A stretch of 64,000 bases of DNA, taken from the NCBI RefSeq assembly GCF_014651135.1, contig NZ_BMWH01000014.1, positions 62,001-126,000 of the forward strand. The letters are read 5' to 3'. This stretch comes from Streptomyces echinoruber (GTDB lineage: Bacteria; Actinomycetota; Actinomycetes; Streptomycetales; Streptomycetaceae). The notes beneath the pieces were generated by a model. It was not told the DNA's origin. It saw only the letters and a program-made list of their open reading frames with translations, and did no database searches. Positions 50,591 through 58,274 of this stretch are shown here, piece by piece. How positions within the stretch are numbered: the first letter of the stretch is position 1; every line of letters begins with the position of its first letter. Both the position numbers and the translations under genes were made by a program.

Positions 50591-51124
50591 CTAGTCGGTC
50601 AGCGCGGCCTCGGCGTCCAGGGTCGTGGCGACCGCCTGGACGACCGCGGCGATCTTGAAGGCTTCCTGGATGACCTCCCGGTCGACGCCCGCCTTGCGCA
50701 GGACCTGCTCGTGGGAGTCCAGGCACATGCCGCAGCCGTTGACGGCGGAGACGGCGAAGGACCACAGCTCGAAGTCGACCTTGTCGACGCCGGGGTTGCC
50801 GATGACGTTCATCCGCAGACCGGCGCGGAGGTTGCCGTACTCCGGGTCGGACAGCAGGTGGCGGGTGCGGTAGAAGACGTTGTTCATCGCCATGACGGCG
50901 GCCGCGGCCTTGGCCGCGGTGTACGCCTCCGGCGACAGGTGCGTCTTCGCCTCCGGCTCCAGCTCCCGCAGCACGATGGGGGAGCGGGAGGCGATCGCGG
51001 TCGCCAGTACCGTGCCCCACAGCTGCTGGGCCGGCAGGCCGGAGTTGCCGATGACCGAGCCCAGGTTGAGCTTCAGGTCCTTGGCGTAGTCCGGGATGCG
51101 GGACTTGAGGGAGTCCAGGGACAC
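50591..51124 (-). CDS. ahpD: Alkyl hydroperoxidase AhpD
   Basis: 177 aa. GTG start 3 bp after the ahpC stop. AhpD motif VNGCGMCLDSHE: C131 and C134 with H138 form the peroxidatic relay. KAAAAVMAMNNVFYRTRHLL and GLRMNVIGNPGVDKVDFELW match the helical fold. AhpD reduces AhpC using a lipoamide/dihydrolipoamide system (known from mycobacteria). Full length. Confidence 0.95.
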   Translation of the reverse strand: MSLDSLKSRIPDYAKDLKLNLGSVIGNSGLPAQQLWGTVLATAIASRSPIVLRELEPEAKTHLSPEAYTAAKAAAAVMAMNNVFYRTRHLLSDPEYGNLRAGLRMNVIGNPGVDKVDFELWSFAVSAVNGCGMCLDSHEQVLRKAGVDREVIQEAFKIAAVVQAVATTLDAEAALTD

Positions 51125-51127
51125 GAC

Positions 51128-51682
51128 TCACTCACCAGCCAGGAGCTTGACCGGGTCGAGGGTCTCGTCGCCCTTGTTCCAGTTGCAGGGGCACAGCTCG
51201 TCGGTCTGCAGGGCGTCCAGGACCCGCAGCACCTCCTTGGGGTTACGGCCGACGGAGCCCGCGGTCACCATGGTGAACTGGATCTCGTTGTTCGGGTCGA
51301 CGATGAAGACGGCGCGCTGCGCGAAGCCCTCCTCGTCCTCGATGCCCAGCGCCCGCATGAGCTCGTGCTTGGAGTCCGCCATCATCGGGAACGGCAGCTC
51401 GCGCAGGTCCGGGTGGTCCTTGCGCCAGGCGTGGTGGACGTACTCGGAGTCGCCGGAGAAGCCGAGGATCTGAGCGTCACGGTCGGCGAACTCGTCGTTC
51501 AGCTTGCCGAAGGCCGCGATCTCGGTCGGGCACACGAAGGTGAAGTCCTTGGGCCATGCGAAGATCACCTTCCACTTGCCCTCGTAGGTCTTGTGGTTGA
51601 TCTTCTCGAACTCCTTGCCCTTCTCCAGCGAGACGCAGGCGGTCAGTTCGAACTCGGGGAACTTGTCACCAACAGTGAGCAC
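51128..51682 (-). CDS. ahpC: Alkyl hydroperoxide reductase AhpC (2-Cys peroxiredoxin)
   Basis: 184 aa from GTG 51682, with AAGGAG 5 bases upstream; a longer frame upstream would run into oxyR. Peroxidatic Cys C51 in DFTFVCPTE, resolving Cys C164 or C166 in ELCPCNW. GDSEYVHHAWRK and IVDPNNEIQFTMV fit the AhpC/Prx1 fold. It reduces peroxides and is recycled by AhpD encoded next. Controlled by the divergent oxyR gene. Confidence 0.96.
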   Translation of the reverse strand: MLTVGDKFPEFELTACVSLEKGKEFEKINHKTYEGKWKVIFAWPKDFTFVCPTEIAAFGKLNDEFADRDAQILGFSGDSEYVHHAWRKDHPDLRELPFPMMADSKHELMRALGIEDEEGFAQRAVFIVDPNNEIQFTMVTAGSVGRNPKEVLRVLDALQTDELCPCNWNKGDETLDPVKLLAGE

Positions 51683-51776
51683 AGGCTCTCCTTGCAGCGA
51701 AGAAACGCCAATTTTGTCAGCGTTTCCCATGGGTTGGACGTTGTTGATGTTGGCACAGGGTGCATTGATTCGTGAA

Positions 51777-51813
51777 ATAGCTACACTTGGTCGTGTTGAT
51801 CGGAGGTAGCTAT
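51777..51813. promoter_or_regulatory. OxyR binding site between ahpC and oxyR
   Basis: ATAG (51777-51780) and CTAT (51810-51813) are separated by exactly 29 bases, the spacing of the outer quarter-sites of the OxyR consensus ATAG-N7-CTAT-N7-ATAG-N7-CTAT. The inner quarter-sites are degenerate (TGGT and ATCG). The arms extend to an 8-bp inverted repeat ATAGCTAC/GTAGCTAT. The right arm overlaps the oxyR ribosome-binding site region, so binding should repress oxyR while activating ahpC. Confidence 0.75.
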
Positions 51814-51815
51814 CA

Positions 51816-52763
51816 GTGGTCGCGGGAAAGCGCAGGTTGCCCAGCCTCTCCCAGCTCAGGGCCTTCGCCGCCGTCGCCGAGCACCTGCACTTCCGGGACG
51901 CGGCCGCGGCGCTCGGCATGAGCCAGCCCGCCCTGTCCAGTGCCGTCTCGGCGCTGGAGGAGACACTCGGTGTCACCCTCCTGGAGCGTACGACGCGCAA
52001 GGTGCTGCTCTCGCCCGCCGGGGAACGCCTCGCCGTACGCGCCAAGGCCGTCCTGGAGGAGGCCGGCGCGCTGCTGGAGGAGGCCGAGGCGCTGCGGGCC
52101 CCGTTCACCGGCGTGCTGCGCCTGGGCGTGATCCCCACGGTGGCGCCCTATCTGCTGCCCACCGTGCTGCGGCTGGTCCACGAACGGTACCCCGACCTGG
52201 ACCTGCAGGTGCACGAGGAGCAGACCGCCAACCTGCTGGAGGGACTGGCCGGCGGGCGGCTGGACCTGCTGCTGCTCGCCGTGCCGCTCGGCGCCCCGGG
52301 CGTCGTCGAACTCCCCCTGTTCGACGAGGACTTCGTGCTCGTCACACCGCTCGGCCACCGGCTCGGCGGACGCACGGGCATCCCGCGGGAGGCGCTGCGG
52401 GAGCTCAACCTGCTGCTGCTGGACGAGGGGCACTGCCTGCGCGACCAGGCCCTGGAGATCTGCCGGGAGGCCGGCCGGGAGGACGCGCCGGTGACCACGA
52501 CCGCCGCCGGGCTGGCCACGCTGGTGCAGCTCGTCGCGGGCGGGCTCGGCTGCACGCTGCTGCCGCGCACCGCGCTGAAGGTGGAGACCTCCCGCAACGA
52601 CGGCCTGCTCACCGGGTACTTCGCCGATCCGGCCCCCAGCCGCCGTATCGCCCTCGCCATGCGCGCCGGCACCGCCCGCGCGGCCGAGTACCGGCAACTG
52701 GCCGCAGCCCTGCGGGAGGCACTGCGGCCGTTGCCGGTACGGGTGCTGGACGGGGGCGCGTGA
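51816..52763 (+). CDS. oxyR: Peroxide-sensing LysR regulator OxyR
   Basis: 315 aa; GTG with GGAGG 9 bases upstream. HTH: LSQLRAFAAVAEHLHFRDAA then LGMSQPALSSAVSALEETLG. The redox pair C207 and C216 in EGHCLRDQALEICREAG keeps the same spacing as the E. coli disulphide (C199-C208), with GHC and the Asp of LRDQ conserved. H2O2 oxidises it and it activates ahpCD. Divergent from ahpC over a shared operator. Confidence 0.96.
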   Translation: MVAGKRRLPSLSQLRAFAAVAEHLHFRDAAAALGMSQPALSSAVSALEETLGVTLLERTTRKVLLSPAGERLAVRAKAVLEEAGALLEEAEALRAPFTGVLRLGVIPTVAPYLLPTVLRLVHERYPDLDLQVHEEQTANLLEGLAGGRLDLLLLAVPLGAPGVVELPLFDEDFVLVTPLGHRLGGRTGIPREALRELNLLLLDEGHCLRDQALEICREAGREDAPVTTTAAGLATLVQLVAGGLGCTLLPRTALKVETSRNDGLLTGYFADPAPSRRIALAMRAGTARAAEYRQLAAALREALRPLPVRVLDGGA

Positions 52764-52830
52764 GCGGCCGACGGGGGTGACGGCCGGGCGAGCGGCCGAC
52801 GGGGGTGACGGCCGGGTGAGCGGCCGACGG
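52762..52830. repeat. 28-bp tandem repeat, 2.5 units
   Basis: Units at 52762-52789, 52790-52817 and a partial 52818-52830, beginning GAGCGGCCGACGG. It starts at the oxyR stop codon and fills the gap to the convergent ABC permease gene. Self-complementary GCCG/CGGC stretches may aid termination. Confidence 0.85.
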
Positions 52831-52888
52831 CGATCGGCGGGCCGCCCCGCCGGGCCCCGCCCGCAGGCGCCCGGTCACGCGCACGGCG

Positions 52889-55222
52889 TCACTCCGTGCG
52901 CAGCCCCTCCGGGCGCACCAGTTTCAGCAGCGGGGGCAGGCTCAGGAGGGTCACCGCGAGGACGACCCCCGCGCCGACGCCGGTCATCGACAGCACGCCG
53001 CCCCAGTCGATCCTGACCGGCGTGGCCGTCAGCTTCAGCAGCACCGCGCCCAGCGTCAGCCCGGTCGCGGCGGCGAGCAGCAGGCCCAGGGTCACGGGGA
53101 TCGCCGCCTGCCACAGCACCGACAGGCCCAGGGTGCGGCGCCGGGTGCCGAAGGCGACCAGGGACGACAGCAGCGTGCGGCGCTCGCGCAGCTGCTCCAG
53201 CTGGGAGACGAGCAGGCTCGCGCCGATCAGCACCAGGACGCAGGCGGCGCCGACGAACAGGCCGGTGCGCAGGGAGGCGAAGCGGGGGGAGCGTTCGACG
53301 GACGACCAGGTGTCGACCGTGCTCAGCGGGGAGACGGCCGCGGCCGTGTTGCGTACCCGCTCCTCCACCTCCGGCACCGAGCGGTCGATCGAGAGGTAGA
53401 TCTCCCCGCGCAGGCCCGGGCCCGCGGCCGCGGGCAGGGCGCCGGGTGTGGCGAGGAAGCCGCCGCGCCGGTTGCCGAGCAGGTCCGGGCGGGACGGCGC
53501 CCGCTTCATGTCCCGCGGCAGCCGCCAGGGCACCTGACGGCGTTTCGGGCTTCCCTCGTACGACGGGTCGACGTACAGTGTCCGGCCCGCGCGGGCCAGG
53601 TGCGGGGTTTCGGTGTCGTATTCGCCGCCGGTCACGGCGAACACGTCGCCGTCGCGGCACGAGGGCAGGTCGGCCACCTGGCGCAGGGCGGCGCAGTCGC
53701 CCACGGTCAGCTCAGTGCCGTGCACGGGATCGGCGGGCCGGTCGCCGATGCCGCCCTCCGCGTAGCCGAACACCCGGCGCACGCCAGGGGTGTGGCGGAA
53801 CTTCGCCAGGGCCGGGGCGACGGGCACGTCGCCGGGCAGCGTGGCCTGCATCTGCGCCCGGGTGAGGTCGTGGGGGCTGCTGCGGGTGTAGTCGTCCTCC
53901 ACCCCGGCGAACAGCATCTGCAGGGCGATCGCGCCGGCCACCGCCACGGCGATGCCGTTGACCGTCCGCGCCGCCGTACCGCTGCTCAACTGCAGGCGTC
54001 GTACGGCCAGTTGCCAGGACACCCCGCCCGCGCCGAGCCGGGCGACGACCGCCTCGACCCCCCACGGCAGCAGCGCGGTGACCCCGACCAGCAGCAGGAC
54101 CACGCCGCCGGTCACGAGGTACTGGTTGAAGTCGCCGTTGCGGTTGCCCTGGTCCACCATCGGCGCGAGCAGCGCCAGGCCGCCCAGCGGCAGCAGCAGC
54201 CGCCACCACAGCCGGCGCCGGGCCGGCCGGGCCGCGCGCACCACACCGAGCGGCTCGATGACCACCCCGCGCAGCGCCAGCAGCGTCACCAGCACGGCGG
54301 CCGCGGGCACCGCCACGACGACCAGCGCGACCAGCGCGGGAGCGGGGGTGATGTCACCGGGGAAGACACTGACGTCCAGCACCTCCAGACGCGCGGCGAG
54401 TTGACGGCCCACCAGGAAGAACACGGCGCCGAACACCAGCCCGAGCAGGGCGCCCGCGAGGGCTTCGCCGGCCGCGACGCGCCGGGTCATCCACCGGTCG
54501 GAGCCCACCAGCCGCAGCGCCGCCAGCCGCCGGTCGCGCCGCTCGCCGCCGAAGCGGACGGCGGCGGCGATGAACACGGCCACCGGCGTCAGCAGCACCA
54601 CGATGACGACCAGGACGAGCAGGGTCAGCACCGGATCCCACGGGTCGGTCCGCGGACTCGGGTCGCCGAAGCGGCCGATGCGCCGGATCCGGCCGCCGTC
54701 GACCTTCCCCGCCAGGTCCCCGGCGCCCCGGTAGAAGGCCGGCTCGTTCGGGCCGATCAGGCCGTCGTCGCCGATGGTGCCCACGATCCGCTGCGGCAGC
54801 CGCTGCCGCAGCAGCCTGCCCTCGTCCGACTCCAGCAGCCGCTGCAGCGCCGGGGACACCACCATCTCGCCCGGCCGCGGGAAACGCGCGACGCCCGGCG
54901 GCAGCGGCGCCTTGGGGCCCTCCGGCTGCAGGACGCGGCCGCGGATGCTCTTGCCGTGGAAGTCCGTCGGGACGGACGCGATCACCAGCGCGTCGCCGGC
55001 CGCGGGCGCGGCGGCGTTGCCGTAGGTGAGGTCCTCGCGCGCCAGGGCGCGCGCGCTGCGGGCCGCCAGCGCATTCGGCAGCGAGGTGGCGAGCAGCAGC
55101 AGCGCCACGCCGAGCCCGACCCCGACGGCCGTCAGCAGCGCCCGCACCCACCCCTCGCGGCCGCCCGCGAAGGCGAACCGGACGCCCAGGGCGAGGTCCC
55201 CCGTCCACTGCCGCGCGCTCAT
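52889..55222 (-). CDS. ABC transporter permease, FtsX-like, two MacB-type halves
   Basis: 777 aa. First membrane helix about 24-45 (LLTAVGVGLGVALLLLATSL), a large extracytoplasmic domain, then helices LTLLVLVVIVVLLTPVAVFI, ALLGLVFGAVFFLVGRQLAA and further ones to residue 460. A second extracytoplasmic domain has Cys (VGDCAAL, SCRDGD). The C-terminal FtsX domain has the final helices AACVLVLIGASLLVSQLEQL, AAIPVTLGLLLAAATGLTLG and LSMTGVGAGVVLAVTLLSLP. Start overlaps the ATPase stop by 4 bp. Probably exports or releases a lipid or antimicrobial. Confidence 0.88.
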   Translation of the reverse strand: MSARQWTGDLALGVRFAFAGGREGWVRALLTAVGVGLGVALLLLATSLPNALAARSARALAREDLTYGNAAAPAAGDALVIASVPTDFHGKSIRGRVLQPEGPKAPLPPGVARFPRPGEMVVSPALQRLLESDEGRLLRQRLPQRIVGTIGDDGLIGPNEPAFYRGAGDLAGKVDGGRIRRIGRFGDPSPRTDPWDPVLTLLVLVVIVVLLTPVAVFIAAAVRFGGERRDRRLAALRLVGSDRWMTRRVAAGEALAGALLGLVFGAVFFLVGRQLAARLEVLDVSVFPGDITPAPALVALVVVAVPAAAVLVTLLALRGVVIEPLGVVRAARPARRRLWWRLLLPLGGLALLAPMVDQGNRNGDFNQYLVTGGVVLLLVGVTALLPWGVEAVVARLGAGGVSWQLAVRRLQLSSGTAARTVNGIAVAVAGAIALQMLFAGVEDDYTRSSPHDLTRAQMQATLPGDVPVAPALAKFRHTPGVRRVFGYAEGGIGDRPADPVHGTELTVGDCAALRQVADLPSCRDGDVFAVTGGEYDTETPHLARAGRTLYVDPSYEGSPKRRQVPWRLPRDMKRAPSRPDLLGNRRGGFLATPGALPAAAGPGLRGEIYLSIDRSVPEVEERVRNTAAAVSPLSTVDTWSSVERSPRFASLRTGLFVGAACVLVLIGASLLVSQLEQLRERRTLLSSLVAFGTRRRTLGLSVLWQAAIPVTLGLLLAAATGLTLGAVLLKLTATPVRIDWGGVLSMTGVGAGVVLAVTLLSLPPLLKLVRPEGLRTE

Positions 55223-55908
55223 ACGGCGCGCTCCATGTCGCGGGACCTGCCGTCGCGTACGACGATCTCGCGGTCGGAGTAGGCGGCCACCCGCGGCTCG
55301 TGCGTGACCAGGACGACGGCGGCGTTGGCCGAGCGCGCGGCCTCGGTGAGCAGCTCCATCACGCGCTCGCCGTTGAGGGAGTCCAGGGCACCGGTCGGTT
55401 CGTCGGCGAAGACCACCCGCGGGCCGGTGACCAGGGCGCGGGCGACGGCGACCCGCTGGCCCTGGCCGCCGGAGACCTCCCCGGGCCGCTGGCCGGCCAG
55501 GTCGTCGACCTCCAGCCGCTCCAGCCAGGTCCGGGCCCGCCGCTCGGCCTCCCGGCGGGGCGTGCCGTTCAGCCGCAGCGGCAGCGCGACGTTCTCCACA
55601 CAGGTCAGCTCCGGCACCAACTGGCCGAACTGGAACACGAACCCGAACTCGCCGCGCCGCAGCGCACTGCGCTCGGCGTCACTCATCGCCGTCAACTCCC
55701 GCCCGTCGTACGTGATCGTGCCGGAGTCCGGGACGACGATCCCGGCGAGGCAGTGCAGCAGCGTCGACTTGCCGGAGCCGGAGGGGCCCATGACGGCGAC
55801 GATCTCGCCGGGGTGGATGGAGAAGCCGGCGCCGTCGAGGGCGACGGTGGGGCCGTAGGCCTTGCGCAGGTCCTCGGCGACGAGCAGAGAACCGGCCGGG
55901 GCGTTCAC
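55219..55908 (-). CDS. ABC transporter ATP-binding protein (LolD/MacB-like)
   Basis: 229 aa; GTG overlaps the PadR stop by 4 bp. Walker A GPSGSGKST, Q-loop FVFQFGQLVPELT, ABC signature EVSGGQGQRVAVARAL (SGGQGQ), Walker B VVFADEPTG, D-loop ALDS, switch H in LVTHEPR. All sites intact. Middle gene of padR-ATPase-permease, an arrangement typical of antibiotic or envelope-stress exporters. Confidence 0.95.
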   Translation of the reverse strand: MNAPAGSLLVAEDLRKAYGPTVALDGAGFSIHPGEIVAVMGPSGSGKSTLLHCLAGIVVPDSGTITYDGRELTAMSDAERSALRRGEFGFVFQFGQLVPELTCVENVALPLRLNGTPRREAERRARTWLERLEVDDLAGQRPGEVSGGQGQRVAVARALVTGPRVVFADEPTGALDSLNGERVMELLTEAARSANAAVVLVTHEPRVAAYSDREIVVRDGRSRDMERAV

Positions 55909-56429
55909 GGGGTCACCGCCGCGGCGAGCTTGTCCAGGCGGGCGGCGGTCAGTTCCAGCCAGCGCAGGTCGGCCTCCAGGTGGAACAGGGCGTGGTCGCA
56001 GATGAGCTGGTCGGCGAGGTCGCCCTTGCGCTTGCGGTCGGTGAGGACGCGCATCATGCGCAGGTGCTCGGAGCGCTGGGTGTCGAGGATGCCGGCGGCG
56101 TCGCGGCGGGTGAGCAGCGCCAGCACGACCTTGATGTAGAGGGTGGACTGCAGGTACGGCTCGGGCTTCTCCGGGGTGGCCAGCCAGCGCTCGACGTCGG
56201 TGACGCCGGCCTGCGTGATGGCGTACCGCTTGCGCTCGGGGCCGCCGCCGGGCTCGATGCCGTCGACCTCGACCAGGCCGTCCCTCAGCAGCCGGGACAT
56301 CGTCGAGTAGACCTGGCCGTAGTGCAGCGGCCGGTCGTGACCGAACTTCTCGTCGAAGGTCCGCTTCAGGTCGTAGCCGTGACGCGGCCCGGACTCCAGG
56401 AGTCCCAGAAGAGTGTGACCGATGGACAT
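55905..56429 (-). CDS. PadR-family regulator of the ABC operon
   Basis: 174 aa. ATG at 56429 has no ribosome-binding site; a TAGTGT -10 ends 7 bases upstream, so the mRNA is probably leaderless. The PadR winged helix reads IGHTLLGLLESGPRHGYDLK, LHYGQVYSTMSRLLRDGLVE, ERKRYAITQAGVTDVERWLA. The C-terminal domain is helical (LYIKVVLALLTRRDA, HLRMMRVLTDRKR). It likely represses the operon from the GTGTATAC repeats at 56449-56469. Confidence 0.9.
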   Translation of the reverse strand: MSIGHTLLGLLESGPRHGYDLKRTFDEKFGHDRPLHYGQVYSTMSRLLRDGLVEVDGIEPGGGPERKRYAITQAGVTDVERWLATPEKPEPYLQSTLYIKVVLALLTRRDAAGILDTQRSEHLRMMRVLTDRKRKGDLADQLICDHALFHLEADLRWLELTAARLDKLAAAVTP

Positions 56430-56435
56430 GCCGAG

Positions 56436-56469
56436 CACACTACACGGCGTGTATACGCGGGGTGTATAC
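56436..56469 (-). promoter_or_regulatory. padR leaderless promoter and operator
   Basis: GTGTATAC occurs at 56449-56456 and again at 56462-56469, 13 bp apart, just upstream of a -10 TAGTGT (about 56441-56436 on the minus strand) whose 7-nt spacing to the ATG fits a leaderless start. PadR proteins bind dyads such as these, which suggests autorepression. Confidence 0.6.
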
Positions 56470-56657
56470 ATCGAGTGCGGACGGGGGTGGCGGGCCGTGC
56501 GACCGTGCAGGTGGCGGGCGATTGTCACGGTTCCGCCACGACGGGCTGGAGTACGCCTGCCGCGACGGTCTGGTGCACGCCCGCACGACGGCCCGGTGCA
56601 CGCCCGCCGCGGCGAACCGGCATGCCCGGGGCGGGACTTCGGGGTCGTGCGGCGGCC

Positions 56658-56740
56658 GGTGTCCTGCGACGACCGGTGCCCTACGACGGCCCGGTGTCCT
56701 ACGACGGCCCGGTGTCCTACGACGGCCCGGCGTCCTTCGG
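56658..56740. repeat. 18-bp tandem repeat at the RHH gene 3' end
   Basis: Units at about 56658, 56675, 56693 and 56711 carry GGTGTCCTACGACGGCCC or close variants; the last overlaps the stop codon of the RHH gene (TAG at 56719-56717). Confidence 0.8.
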
Positions 56741-57031
56741 CGGCCGGCCCCGGCGCGGCAGCGGGCCCGCCTCGCGCGGCAGGCGGCCTGCCTCGGCCAG
56801 GGCGCGGCGCAGCAGGAACTCGATCTGGGCGTTGGCCGAGCGCAGCTCGTCGGACGCCCACCGGGCCAGGGCGTCGTACACCGACGGGTCGAGCCGCAGC
56901 AGCACCTGCTTGCGCTGCCGCGGCCGGCGCCCGGGCGGGCCCTGGGGGGAGTCCGGGGAAGCCGGGGAGCCCGAGGAGTCCGGGGAAGCCGGGGAGTCCG
57001 GGGAAGCCGGGGAGTCCGGGGAGTCCGTCAC
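56717..57031 (-). CDS. Ribbon-helix-helix (Arc-like) protein
   Basis: 104 aa. GTG overlaps the SPFH gene stop by 4 bp. The N-terminal 25 residues are PDSPAS repeats coded by 18-bp DNA units. The DNA-binding domain is RKQVLLRLDPSVYDALARWA with SDELRSANAQIEFLLRRALA, a classic RHH (beta strand VLLRL, then two helices). A basic, Pro-rich tail follows. It probably binds the perfect palindrome at 58002-58015 upstream of the operon and autoregulates. Confidence 0.82.
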   Translation of the reverse strand: MTDSPDSPASPDSPASPDSSGSPASPDSPQGPPGRRPRQRKQVLLRLDPSVYDALARWASDELRSANAQIEFLLRRALAEAGRLPREAGPLPRRGRPPKDAGPS

Positions 57032-57948
57032 TGGTAGAGGGTCCCGGCGTTGAGGACGGGCTGCGGGGCCCGGTCGCCGCACAGCACCACCATCAGGTTG
57101 GACACCATCGCCGCCTTGCGCTCCTCGTCCAGCTCCACCAGGCCCTGCTCCATGATGCGCCCCAGCGCCGCCTCCACCATGCCGACCGCGCCGTCCACGA
57201 TCTGCCGCCGGGCGGCGACGACCGCGCCGGCCTGCTGCCGCTGGAGCATCGCCGAGGCGATCTCGGGGGCGTAGGCGAGGTGCGTGAAGCGGGACTCGAC
57301 GATCTGCACGCCGGCCGTCGCCACGCGCGCGTGCAGTTCGGCGGCGAGCTTCTCGGTGATCTCCTCGGCGTTGCCGCGCAGCGACAGGCCGTCCTCGTCG
57401 TGGGCGTCGTAGGGGTACTCGATGGCGATGTGCCGCACGGCGGCCTCGGTCTGGGTGACGACGAACTGCACGTAGTCGTCCACCTCGAAGGTGGCCTGGG
57501 CGGTGTCGCGGACCCGCCACACCACCACGGCGGAGAGCTCGATCGGGTTGCCGTAGGCGTCGTTGACCTTGAGCACGGGCGTCTCGTGGTTGCGCACGCG
57601 GGTGGAGATCCCGGTGCGCGAGGTGAAGGGGTTGACCCAGCGCAGGCCGTCCTCGCGGATGGTGCCGCGGTAGCGGCCGAAGAGCTGGACCACGCGGGCC
57701 TCGCCCGGCGCCACCATGTTCAGCCCGCACATCGCGAGCAGGGCGGCCACACCGAGCAGGACGCCGAGGGCGATCAGGGCGGCCTTGGCGCCGGCCGGGC
57801 GCACCGCGACGCCGCACGCCAGCAGGCCGGCCGCGGCGAGCAGCCCGGCCAGGCCGCCCAGCAGCGCCAGGCCGCCGGCGACGCTGCGCGCGGGGAACTC
57901 CCGCACCCGCGGGGCGGGCATCTCGGGCAGGTCGGGTATCTGGGACAT
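57028..57948 (-). CDS. SPFH/Band 7 membrane protein
   Basis: 306 aa; ATG 57948 with GGAG 8 bases upstream; a start at 58083 would include the operator and is rejected. Two N-terminal helices (AGGLALLGGLAGLLAAAGLL, AALIALGVLLGVAALLAMCG). SPFH core: VAPGEARVVQLFGRYRGTIR, GLRWVNPFTSRTGISTRVRN, DDYVQFVVTQTEAAVRHIAI and helical VVAARRQIVDGAVGMVEAAL. This flotillin-like family organises membrane domains. Operon with the RHH gene, a pairing common in actinobacteria. Confidence 0.9.
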   Translation of the reverse strand: MSQIPDLPEMPAPRVREFPARSVAGGLALLGGLAGLLAAAGLLACGVAVRPAGAKAALIALGVLLGVAALLAMCGLNMVAPGEARVVQLFGRYRGTIREDGLRWVNPFTSRTGISTRVRNHETPVLKVNDAYGNPIELSAVVVWRVRDTAQATFEVDDYVQFVVTQTEAAVRHIAIEYPYDAHDEDGLSLRGNAEEITEKLAAELHARVATAGVQIVESRFTHLAYAPEIASAMLQRQQAGAVVAARRQIVDGAVGMVEAALGRIMEQGLVELDEERKAAMVSNLMVVLCGDRAPQPVLNAGTLYQ

Positions 57949-58001
57949 GAGGTGGTCTCCCCGTTCGGTGAGGTGCCCGCAGCGGATGCGACGGGCTAGC
58001 C

Positions 58002-58015
58002 AAGTGATATCACTT
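58002..58015. promoter_or_regulatory. AAGTGATATCACTT operator of the SPFH-RHH operon
   Basis: A perfect 14-bp palindrome 54 bp upstream of the SPFH start codon. It is AT-rich against its surroundings. RHH repressors bind such short palindromes as dimer pairs, so the co-transcribed RHH protein is the most likely ligand (inference). Confidence 0.65.
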
Positions 58016-58274
58016 TTCCCCGCCGTGGCAACCTTCACCCCCTCCCGGCCGTCGGTTCCCTTGGAAGGGGTGCTGATTCTCACGTCCGTAAAAGACGGGA
58101 TGACGGGCCCTTTGTCGCATACGGCGGTGTTAGCTTTCTGAGCCGACCTGAGCGACCCGTGTGACGGGCGGGGCGAGAAACGACCGAACCAGAGCGAATC
58201 AGGGCGAACAGAGCGACACGCGAAGAGACCGAACGAGACCGAACGAGACGGAACGAAGCGGAGCGAGCGGAGTC

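Noticed and set aside
51683..51776. Defined ahpC promoter
   Set aside because: No convincing -35/-10 pair with proper spacing could be chosen on the minus strand.
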